A DNA stretch of 64,000 nucleotides from JALZKA01 sp033856515. GTDB taxonomy: Bacteria > Actinomycetota > Thermoleophilia > Solirubrobacterales > 70-9. The first letter of the stretch is position 1, and each line of letters starts with the position of its first letter. The notes under the pieces are model-generated. The model did no database searches. It saw only the letters and a list, made by a program, of their open reading frames with translations, and had not been told where the DNA came from. The translations under genes and the position numbers were made by a program. The stretch covers positions 31,310 through 95,309 of the forward strand of contig JAWVEY010000001.1 in the NCBI GenBank assembly GCA_033856515.1, written 5' to 3'. Below are positions 32,627-41,069 of the stretch, in pieces.

Positions 32627-32881
32627 ATGGATTTCCTGATCCCCCTAGCTGAGGTGACCGACGACGGTCTCAAGTCGATCGCTCTCGGCGTCGGTGCGGG
32701 ACTGGGCTCGATCGGCGCCGGAATCGGCATTGGCATCATCTTCGGCGCGGAGATCGAGTCCGTCGCCCGCCAGCCCGAGATGAAGGACGAGCTCCAGCAG
32801 ATCCGCTGGCTGGGCTTCGCCCTCACCGAGGCAGTTGCCTTCTACACGTTCATCTTCGGCCTTATCGCCTTCTTCCTCTAG
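32627..32881 (+). CDS. atpE: ATP synthase F0 subunit c
   Basis: 84 residues forming a two-helix hairpin. GLGSIGAGIGIGIIFG is the Gly-rich first helix, RQPE the polar loop and GFALTEAVAFYTF the second helix with the proton-carrying Glu68. The residues typical of sodium-binding c subunits (Gln in helix one, Ser-Thr after Glu) are absent, so it is proton-coupled. It has the strongest ribosome-binding site of the operon (AAAAGGAG, four-base spacer). Confidence 0.97.
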   Translation: MDFLIPLAEVTDDGLKSIALGVGAGLGSIGAGIGIGIIFGAEIESVARQPEMKDELQQIRWLGFALTEAVAFYTFIFGLIAFFL

Positions 32882-32890
32882 GCCGCACAC

Positions 32891-33469
32891 GTGGAGTTCC
32901 TGACCGACATAAACGGGCTCCTGCCCATTGCCGCTGAGGAAGAGGGCGGCAGCTTCCTGGTCTCGCCGGGCCTCGGCCTGATGATCTGGACGCTGATCCT
33001 CTTCCTCTTCACCATGTGGGTGCTGAAGCGGACGGCGTTGCCGAAGATCGCCGAGGCGCTCGAGAAGCGGGCAAACGCGGTCCGCGAGAACATCGAGGCC
33101 TCCGAGCGCCAGCGCGCCGAAGCCGACGAGATTCTCCAGGAGTACCGCGCACGGCTGAAGGAGGCTCGCGAGCAGGCCGACGACATCTCAGCGCGCGCCC
33201 GCAAGTCGGCTGAGAACGCCGTCTCCGAGGCGACCGCCGAGGGCAAGGCCAAGCGCGAGGAGCTCGTTGCCGCCGCGCGCAAGGACATCGAGGCCGAGAC
33301 GCGCCGCTCGCTGGATGGGATTCGCCGTGAGGTGGCCGACCTGACGGTGCTCGCCACCGAGAAGATCACGCGGAAGTCTCTGACCGACGAGGACCACCAG
33401 AAGCTCATCGAGGAAGCGCTCGCGGAGATCGACTTCTCGGCCCTTGCCGGCGCTGAAAGAAGCGAATAG
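32891..33469 (+). CDS. atpF: ATP synthase F0 subunit b
   Basis: 192 residues. One membrane helix (LGLMIWTLILFLFTMWVL, about residues 37-54) then a long charged helix (EKRANAVRENIEASERQRAE, continuing to about 170) forms the peripheral stalk dimer. GTG start at 32891, nine bases after atpE. Residues 1-35 before the helix are a short extracytoplasmic segment. Confidence 0.93.
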   Translation: MEFLTDINGLLPIAAEEEGGSFLVSPGLGLMIWTLILFLFTMWVLKRTALPKIAEALEKRANAVRENIEASERQRAEADEILQEYRARLKEAREQADDISARARKSAENAVSEATAEGKAKREELVAAARKDIEAETRRSLDGIRREVADLTVLATEKITRKSLTDEDHQKLIEEALAEIDFSALAGAERSE

Positions 33470-33478
33470 GAAGACGCT

Positions 33479-34012
33479 TTGGAGGAGATTGCCCGGGTAT
33501 ACGGCGACGCGCTTTTCGCGGTCGCCAAAGATGAGGAGAAGATCGACGAGATCCGCGAGGAGCTCGGCGAGTTCGCCGACGCGCTCTCAGAGGATCGCGA
33601 CCTTCAGGTCTTCTTCTTCAGCCCCTACTTCTCATCGGAGGAGAAGCGGGACGGCATCTCCAAGGCGGTCTCTGGAGCCTCGGAGCAGTTCGAGAACTTC
33701 CTCTCCCTGCTGGCCGAGAAGCACCGGTTGCCCGCGATCTTCCGGATCCGGAGCCACTACGACGAGCTCTGGGCCGAGGAGAACAAGCGGCTTGAGGTGC
33801 GCGTGACCAGCGCCGTGCCGCTCGACGACGCCGTCGTGAAAAGGGTTGGCGAGGAGATCGAGCGCCAGACGGACCGGAAGATCGACCTTGAGGCCGAAGT
33901 CGACGAGGACATCCTCGGCGGCCTCGTCCTTCGTGTGGGGAACATGGTGCTCGACGCCAGCCTGCGCGAGAAGCTGAACAGACTTAGAAAGGAAGTCTCG
34001 CGGGCGGTCTGA
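33479..34012 (+). CDS. atpH: ATP synthase F1 subunit delta
   Basis: 177 residues. EEIARVYGDALFAVAKDE opens as in OSCP/delta, and DEDILGGLVLRVGNMVLDAS is the conserved C-terminal signature. It links the b stalk to the top of F1. TTG start at 33479 with AGGAAG upstream. Confidence 0.94.
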   Translation: MEEIARVYGDALFAVAKDEEKIDEIREELGEFADALSEDRDLQVFFFSPYFSSEEKRDGISKAVSGASEQFENFLSLLAEKHRLPAIFRIRSHYDELWAEENKRLEVRVTSAVPLDDAVVKRVGEEIERQTDRKIDLEAEVDEDILGGLVLRVGNMVLDASLREKLNRLRKEVSRAV

Positions 34013-34048
34013 CGCCCGGTGGGACTCATGAAAAGGAGCTGAAAGCAA

Positions 34049-35866
34049 GTGGAGATTCGCCCAGACGAGATCGGAAACATCCTGCGAGAGCGGATCGTCG
34101 ACTTCAAGGCCGACGAGGAGCAGCTCTCGGAGGTCGGCACCGTCCTCCAGGTTGCGGACGGGATCGCTCGCGTCCATGGCCTCGAGAACTGCATGGCGCT
34201 CGAGATGCTCGAGCTGCCGCACGACGTGACCGGCCTCGCACTCAACCTCGAGCAGGACAACGTCGGCGTCGTGCTGTTCGGCGAGTGGGACCAGGTCGTT
34301 GAGGGCGACGAGGTCAAGCGCACAGGTCAGCTCCTCGAGATCCCCGTCGGCGACGAGCTCCTCGGCCGCATGGTCGATCCCCTGGGCCGCCCGCTCGACG
34401 ACAAGGGCGATCTGAATGCTTCCGAGACCCGGCCTGCCGAGTTCAAGGCGCCGGGCGTGGTGCAGCGCCAGCCGGTGGTCGAGCCGCTTCAGACGGGGCT
34501 CAAGGCGATTGACGGGATGATCCCGATCGGCCGTGGCCAGCGTGAGCTCATCATCGGCGACCGCCAGACCGGCAAGACCGCGGTCGCGATCGACACGATC
34601 ATCAACAACAAGGACTCCGACGTGGTCTGCATCTACGTCGCGATCGGCCAGCGCATGTCGACTGTGGTCCAGGTCCAGAAGACGCTCGAGGACGCCGGCG
34701 CGATGGACAACACCATCATCGTCGCCGCGCCCGCCGACGAGGCCGCGCCGATCAAGTTCATTGCTCCTTACGCGGGCTGCGCGATGGGCGAGCACTTCCT
34801 CTACAACGGCAAGCACGCGCTCTGCATCTACGACGACCTGACGAAGCACGCCTTCGCGTACCGTCAGATGTCGCTGCTCCTGCGCCGCCCGCCGGGCCGC
34901 GAGGCGTATCCCGGCGACGTTTTCTACCTCCACTCGCGTCTCCTCGAGCGCTCGGTGAAGCTGAACGACGACCTCGGCGGCGGCTCGCACACCGCGCTGC
35001 CAATCATCGAGACGCAGGCGAACGACGTGTCCGCCTACATCCCGACCAACGTCATTTCGATCACGGACGGCCAGATCTTCCTGGAGTCCGACCTCTTCTA
35101 TTCAGGCGTCCGGCCGGCGATCAACGTCGGCATCTCGGTCTCCCGAGTCGGAGGTAACGCGCAGACCCAGGCAATGAAGAAGGTCGCCGGAAAGCTCCGG
35201 CTCGAGCTCTCGCAGTTCCGCGACCTCGAGGCGTTTGCCCAGTTCGGCTCGGAGCTCGACCCCGAGACTCAGGCGTCGCTTGCACGAGGCGAGCGCCTCG
35301 TCGAGATGCTCAAGCAGAACGAGCGCAAGCCCCTATCCGTTGGCGAGCAGGTCGTCTCGATCTACTCCGGCACCGGAGGGCATCTCGACCGGCTGAAGAC
35401 CGAGAGGGTCCACGACTTCCTCGACGCCGCGATCAGCCGACTGAAGTCGGAGAACGAGGACCTGCTCAAGCGCCTCAATGAGGGCGAGTGGGGCGACTCA
35501 GAGGAGAAGGAGCTCGACGACGCTCTAGCCGAGGCCGTCGACGACTTCGGCCCCGACCTCGACGAGGACGGCCAGCCGCTTGAAGAGGGCGAGTCCGACC
35601 GCATCAAGTCCGAGGAGGAGCGCGAGAAGGGAAGCCACGCCAAGAGCGATGCCTCCGACGACGACTCAGAAGACGAGGACGATCCGGACGACGACTCCGA
35701 CGACGAGGCTGACGACTCCGACGACGACGATTCAGAAGAAGAGGACGATTCGGACGACGACTCCGACGACTCCGACGACGAGGACGACGAGGACGACTCC
35801 GACGACGAGGACGACGAGGACGACTCAGATGAGGACGACGACGAGGAGGAGAGCGGGAGCTCCTAA
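34049..35866 (+). CDS. atpA: ATP synthase F1 subunit alpha with hyperacidic C-terminal tail
   Basis: 605 residues, versus about 500-550 normally. The core is standard: GDRQTGKT Walker A at 170-177, then IYVAIGQRMSTV and VGGNAQTQAMKKVAGKLR. After about residue 505 it diverges, and the last 73 residues (from about 533) are almost only Asp, Ser and Glu, in SDD/EDD repeats encoded at about 35645-35863. The reading frame is intact and atpG follows three bases later, so the tail is translated unless processed. GTG start with AAGGAGCT upstream. Confidence 0.96.
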   Translation: MEIRPDEIGNILRERIVDFKADEEQLSEVGTVLQVADGIARVHGLENCMALEMLELPHDVTGLALNLEQDNVGVVLFGEWDQVVEGDEVKRTGQLLEIPVGDELLGRMVDPLGRPLDDKGDLNASETRPAEFKAPGVVQRQPVVEPLQTGLKAIDGMIPIGRGQRELIIGDRQTGKTAVAIDTIINNKDSDVVCIYVAIGQRMSTVVQVQKTLEDAGAMDNTIIVAAPADEAAPIKFIAPYAGCAMGEHFLYNGKHALCIYDDLTKHAFAYRQMSLLLRRPPGREAYPGDVFYLHSRLLERSVKLNDDLGGGSHTALPIIETQANDVSAYIPTNVISITDGQIFLESDLFYSGVRPAINVGISVSRVGGNAQTQAMKKVAGKLRLELSQFRDLEAFAQFGSELDPETQASLARGERLVEMLKQNERKPLSVGEQVVSIYSGTGGHLDRLKTERVHDFLDAAISRLKSENEDLLKRLNEGEWGDSEEKELDDALAEAVDDFGPDLDEDGQPLEEGESDRIKSEEEREKGSHAKSDASDDDSEDEDDPDDDSDDEADDSDDDDSEEEDDSDDDSDDSDDEDDEDDSDDEDDEDDSDEDDDEEESGSS

Positions 35867-35869
35867 CCC

Positions 35870-36790
35870 ATGGCGACGCGCAAAGAAGTCACGGCGCGGA
35901 TCAACTCCGTCAAGAACATCCGCAAGATCACGCGGGCGATGGAGATGGTCGCGGCTGCGCGCCTCAGGCGCGCGGAGCAGCGGATCGCCGCCATGCGCCC
36001 GTACGCGCAGGCCATCCGCAAGCTGACCCGCGAGGTCGCGGAAACCGACGAGAACATGGCCAAGCGCGTGCCCCTGATGGAGACGCGCGACGTCTCGACC
36101 GTGGGAATCCTGCTCGTCACAGGCGACAGGGGCCTGGCGGGCGCCTTCAACACTCAGATCATCCGCGAGGGCGTTCGCCTGAAGGCCGAGTACAAGCGCG
36201 AGGAGTCCGCCGAGACGGTCTATCGGATGGTCGGCCGGCGCGGCTCGTCGACGATGAACTTTCGCGGTGAGAACGTCGAGGAGTCATACGTCGGCTTCAC
36301 CGAGCGCCCCGCGTTCACGGACGCCCGCAACATCTCACGCGACCTGACCGCCGCGTTCCGCGACGGAGACGTCGACAAGGTGGACATCGTCTACAACCGC
36401 TACGTCTCGCCACTCACTCAGTACGTCCGCCGCCAGACGCTCCTTCCCATGTCGGAGGCCGAGGTCTTCGGCGAGGGCATCCCGGAGGAGGAGGGCTACG
36501 TGGACGAGGACCTTGCCGAGGCGCACCAGCGCTCCGACATGATCCACGAGCCGGACGCTGAGACCCTCTTGCCAATGCTGATCGAGGAGTACGTGGACCT
36601 ATCGGTCTATCGCGCCCTTCTCGAATCGTCCGCGTCGGAGCTGGGCGCGCGGATGACAGCGATGCGTTCCGCATCCGAGAACGCCGAGGAGATGATCGAC
36701 GACCTGACCCGGGAGATGAACCGGGTGCGCCAGTCGGAGATCACCCAGGAAATTCTTGAAGTAGTCGCGGGCGCCGAGGCGCTCGGTTAA
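35870..36790 (+). CDS. atpG: ATP synthase F1 subunit gamma
   Basis: 306 residues. MATRKEVTARINSVKNIRKI with TRAMEMVAAARLRRAE at the N-terminus and SEITQEILEVVAGAEAL at the C-terminus form the coiled-coil rotor shaft. VTGDRGLAGAFNTQI is conserved. Residues about 200-225 hold an acidic insert (EGIPEEEGYVDEDLAEAHQR) that fits the general acidity of this enzyme. ATG three bases after atpA. Confidence 0.96.
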   Translation: MATRKEVTARINSVKNIRKITRAMEMVAAARLRRAEQRIAAMRPYAQAIRKLTREVAETDENMAKRVPLMETRDVSTVGILLVTGDRGLAGAFNTQIIREGVRLKAEYKREESAETVYRMVGRRGSSTMNFRGENVEESYVGFTERPAFTDARNISRDLTAAFRDGDVDKVDIVYNRYVSPLTQYVRRQTLLPMSEAEVFGEGIPEEEGYVDEDLAEAHQRSDMIHEPDAETLLPMLIEEYVDLSVYRALLESSASELGARMTAMRSASENAEEMIDDLTREMNRVRQSEITQEILEVVAGAEALG

Positions 36791-36803
36791 GGAGAAAAAT
36801 CAG

Positions 36804-38402
<1,599 letters not shown>

Positions 38403-38405
38403 CCC

Positions 38406-38828
38406 TTGCCCGACGAGCACCGATTCGAGGCGGAGGTCCTCACCCCGGAGGGTGAGGTCTACAGAGGCGAGCTCTGGCAGCTCTCCACCCGCACGTCAAC
38501 CGGCGAGATCGGCATCCGAGCGCGCCACGCGCCCATAGTCGCTCGCCTTCTGCCGAACGAGCTGCGCCTGTACGAGTCGGAGGGCTCCGAGCCCGATGCC
38601 CGCTACGCGCAGGGCGAGGGATGGCTCGAGGTCTTCGCCAACCGCGCGCGCGTCCTGATCGCCGAAGCCGTCGAGCCCGACAAGCTGGACGCCTCGGAGC
38701 TGAAGTCAAAGCTCGAAGACGCCGAGAAGCGCATCGAAGAGGCCGAGGAAGGCTCGGCCGCCGAGGAACAGGCCGTGCGCGACAAAGCAAGAGCCGAGGC
38801 GTTCATCACGATCGCGGAGGGGTCGTAG
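38406..38828 (+). CDS. atpC: ATP synthase F1 subunit epsilon
   Basis: 140 residues. FEAEVLTPEGEVYRGELWQL is the start of the beta-sandwich, followed by GEIGIRARHAPIVARLLPNE, the GxxGxxxxHxP signature; the C-terminal half is a helical hairpin (EDAEKRIEEAEEG). It inhibits hydrolysis and couples rotation. TTG start at 38406, three bases after atpD. Last gene of the operon. Confidence 0.93.
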   Translation: MPDEHRFEAEVLTPEGEVYRGELWQLSTRTSTGEIGIRARHAPIVARLLPNELRLYESEGSEPDARYAQGEGWLEVFANRARVLIAEAVEPDKLDASELKSKLEDAEKRIEEAEEGSAAEEQAVRDKARAEAFITIAEGS

Positions 38829-38855
38829 GGCCCGAGTCGCCGGGGCGGCTTGGGT

Positions 38856-38871
38856 GGCGCTGCGGGGCGCC
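38856..38871 (+). terminator. Possible hairpin after the ATP synthase operon
   Basis: GGCGC-TGCGGG-GCGCC can form a five-base-pair GC stem 28 bases after atpC; no T-run follows. The 167-base gap 38829-38995 otherwise holds a G-rich stretch and the left inverted repeat of the AbiEi/DUF559 unit. Confidence 0.3.
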
Positions 38872-38951
38872 GGGGCTGGAGTGCGGTTTCGCTTAGCGCT
38901 ACGGGGCGTCTGTTTGGGGCTCTAAAGGGGACCGATTCGGGGTGTTTTCCG

Positions 38952-38995
38952 GTTCCGCGGAGGGTTGAACGGCCTATAGCCGTCGAAGTCTCCGC
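38952..38995 (+). repeat. Left 44-base inverted repeat flanking the AbiEi/DUF559 gene
   Basis: Begins GTTCCGCGGAGGGTTG (perfect 16 bases), then an 18-base middle with 12 matches, then AAGTCTCCGC (perfect 10 bases), all relative to the complement of 39894-39937. It ends directly before the stop codon of the gene at 38996. Read as plus strand, it resembles the gene's own ribosome-binding site and first codons. Confidence 0.75.
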
Positions 38996-39913
38996 TTAAG
39001 TTGCGCGGAGGGCCAGTGTGGCTTTGAGTCGCCGCAATACGCCCTGGCGGTCGTCGCCTATCTGGCGGCCTGTTACGGGCATCACTTCGATGCCTTTTGC
39101 CTGTAATTCAGCAATTTTCAGCCTGTCTCGCTCGAAGGCAACCCTCCCTGAATGCCCATCCCACCCATCGACTTCCACGGCAAACCGCAGGTCCGCCCAC
39201 ACGAAATCGAGCTCCGGTCCGAACGCCTTCGAGTTCGTTTCGTACCCGTTGAACCCCTCCTCCCGCAACAGCCGAAGAAACGCTCGCTCTCCCTTTGAGC
39301 GAGTGCGTCGCGGCCCGCCCGGCAGAGCCAGAACGCGGCTTAGTCGTGGCACTCCGCGCTTACGCGGATTCCGCCGAACCTGTTCTGTCAGCTCTTCCTC
39401 ATTGGCGAGACCGCGGTACTTCATCTCACCGACGAGCGCCTCGTATTCGTAGTCGTCATCGATGAGGGCAGCGCAGTCGAGAACCGTCCGCGGCGGGCTC
39501 GTAAGGCGCATTCCAAAACGCTTTCGAACGTCGATGCTCGCGAGGTCGGCCCTCACTACGTGGATCCGCGGACGCTCGATCCGGCGCCTCGCGGGCACAG
39601 TCACCCACGGGTAGGCCCCTGGTGAGTAGTTCCGCGCCTTCCAGATGTGCGCCGCGGTGAAGCAGCTAAGCGCGGACTCTCCCTTTAGTGCAAGTAGAGC
39701 CGCCTGCGCCAAGGCATGTTCCGAGGGCACCGCACCAAACAGATACACCCCGCGATGAAGCTCAACGAGCCGACCCTGACGGAGGCGCGTCGCGATCTGA
39801 TCACGCGTAATGCCGAGCGGTAGAAGCTGCCATCGCGCAACCACCCCGTTCTGCCGCGATGCGAGCTTCCAAATGATCCGGTCAGGCGACTCTGCGGAGA
39901 CTTGAACGGCCAT
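38996..39913 (-). CDS. AbiEi-like winged-helix protein with C-terminal DUF559 (Vsr-like) nuclease domain
   Basis: 305 residues. The N-terminus (IIWKLASRQNGVVARWQLLP, GITRDQIATRLRQGRL, LHRGVYLFG) is the winged-helix domain seen in AbiEi antitoxins. Residues about 205-295 resemble DUF559: Glu209, then PELDFVWADLRFAVEVDG with Asp236, Glu247 and Asp249 in PD-(D/E)xK-like spacing, and IEVMPVTGRQI. No AbiEii partner is adjacent, so a toxin-antitoxin role is unsupported. The gene is bounded by 44-base inverted repeats and looks less GC-rich than its neighbours. ATG 39913 has GGAGGG upstream; ATG 39967 is an alternative. Confidence 0.75.
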   Translation of the reverse strand: MAVQVSAESPDRIIWKLASRQNGVVARWQLLPLGITRDQIATRLRQGRLVELHRGVYLFGAVPSEHALAQAALLALKGESALSCFTAAHIWKARNYSPGAYPWVTVPARRRIERPRIHVVRADLASIDVRKRFGMRLTSPPRTVLDCAALIDDDYEYEALVGEMKYRGLANEEELTEQVRRNPRKRGVPRLSRVLALPGGPRRTRSKGERAFLRLLREEGFNGYETNSKAFGPELDFVWADLRFAVEVDGWDGHSGRVAFERDRLKIAELQAKGIEVMPVTGRQIGDDRQGVLRRLKATLALRAT

Positions 39914-39937
39914 ACGACGTACAACCCTCCGCGGAAC
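39894..39937 (-). repeat. Right 44-base inverted repeat, containing RBS and start codon of the AbiEi/DUF559 gene
   Basis: Complement of 38952-38995 with 38 of 44 positions matching by my hand alignment. It includes the GGAGGG ribosome-binding site and the first codons (MAVQVSA). The outer 16 bases CAACCCTCCGCGGAAC are a perfect match to the outer end of the left repeat. Confidence 0.75.
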
Positions 39938-39971
39938 GTCCGCGCCCCCTTCGACCACTAGATTCATCTGT

Positions 39972-41069
39972 TTGGACGAGCGTCTTCTCACCGAGAAGCT
40001 GATCGGCTTCGATTCCTCGACCGCGGAGGGCGTGAGGCTCTGTGCGGGATTCGTGCGTGGGTGGCTCGAAGCTCGGGACGTGACCGTGCACGAGTTGACC
40101 GTGCGTGACCTGCCGGTCCTCGTGGCCGACGCCGGCCCCGTCGATGCGCCGATCACCGTGCTCCTTCACGGCCACATGGACGTCGTGCCTGGCCACGAGG
40201 ACCAGTTTGAGCCTCGGGTCGAGGGCGATCGGCTCATCGGGCGTGGCGCGTACGACATGAAGGGGGCCCTGGCAGCGTTGATGCTCTCCATCGCCGATCT
40301 TCAAAGCGTGAGCGGCATTCGCTGCCGCCTCGGAATCGTTCCCGACGAGGAACGCGAAGAGGAGACCGAGCGCGGGGCGGATCTGCTCGTCGACCAGGGG
40401 TTCAGAGGGGATTTCGCAATCACCGGCGAACCAACGGACATGCTCGTGGGAGTGGCCGCCAAGGGCGTTTTCGCCATGCGCATCAGCGTCGGCGGTCACG
40501 CAGCGCACGGCGCAACGCCGTGGCTGGGGCGGAACGCGATCCTGCGCGCAATCGATGTGTTCCATGAGATCGAATCGCTACCGTTTGCGCAGGAGAGCTC
40601 GGAGCTCTACGACCGCCCCTCGATCAACCTAGGACGCATCCTCGGGGGCGATGCGCTCAACAAGGTGCCAGACGCTTGCGTGATCGATGTCGATGTTCGC
40701 TACCTGCCGGAGCAGGAGCCCGAGACGATCCTCAAGCAGGTGTCCGCGATCGACGGCGCTGAGGTCATCTCGACGTTCCACCGCCCACCTGCCCTTGTCG
40801 ACCCGCACTCGCCCTTCGTGTCTGCACTTCGCGATGCCGCCTCACCGCATCACCCCGAGGAGGTCACGACGATTGGCCGGCACGGCGCCTCGGACGCGGT
40901 CTCCTTCCTCAAGGCGGGCATCCCCACGGTTGAGTTCGGGCCGTCGGGCGCGGGCCACCACGGCCCTGATGAGTGGGTCTCGATTCCGTCGCTCTCGAGT
41001 TATCGCCGCACCATCTCCGACTTCGTCGCCTCGCTTCCCACGCTCATGAACGGGGGGCCGCCGGCATGA
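39972..41069 (+). CDS. M20 family metallopeptidase (ArgE/DapE-like)
   Basis: 365 residues. LLHGHMDVVPG gives His and Asp zinc ligands, GRGAYDMKGALAAL the bridging Asp, PDEEREEETERG the catalytic Glu pair and FAITGEPTD the next ligand; VGGHAAHGATPW is the dimerisation-domain His. Possible activities are acetylornithine or succinyl-diaminopimelate deacylation or dipeptidase; the sequence does not decide. TTG start at 39972. Its stop overlaps the LCP gene start (ATGA), which would fit a cell-wall peptide role. Confidence 0.88.
   Translation: MDERLLTEKLIGFDSSTAEGVRLCAGFVRGWLEARDVTVHELTVRDLPVLVADAGPVDAPITVLLHGHMDVVPGHEDQFEPRVEGDRLIGRGAYDMKGALAALMLSIADLQSVSGIRCRLGIVPDEEREEETERGADLLVDQGFRGDFAITGEPTDMLVGVAAKGVFAMRISVGGHAAHGATPWLGRNAILRAIDVFHEIESLPFAQESSELYDRPSINLGRILGGDALNKVPDACVIDVDVRYLPEQEPETILKQVSAIDGAEVISTFHRPPALVDPHSPFVSALRDAASPHHPEEVTTIGRHGASDAVSFLKAGIPTVEFGPSGAGHHGPDEWVSIPSLSSYRRTISDFVASLPTLMNGGPPA

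Noticed and set aside
33632..34990. A 452-codon minus-strand frame across atpH and atpA
   Set aside because: Complementary to conserved ATP synthase genes; no family resemblance or ribosome-binding site.
38996..39913. A type IV AbiE toxin-antitoxin system
   Set aside because: Only the AbiEi-type winged helix is present and it is fused to a DUF559 domain; there is no AbiEii nucleotidyltransferase gene beside it.
38948..39942. A TCCG target-site duplication around the AbiEi/DUF559 unit
   Set aside because: TCCG occurs on both sides, but one base off the repeat end on the right; four bases are too few to count as evidence in GC-rich DNA.
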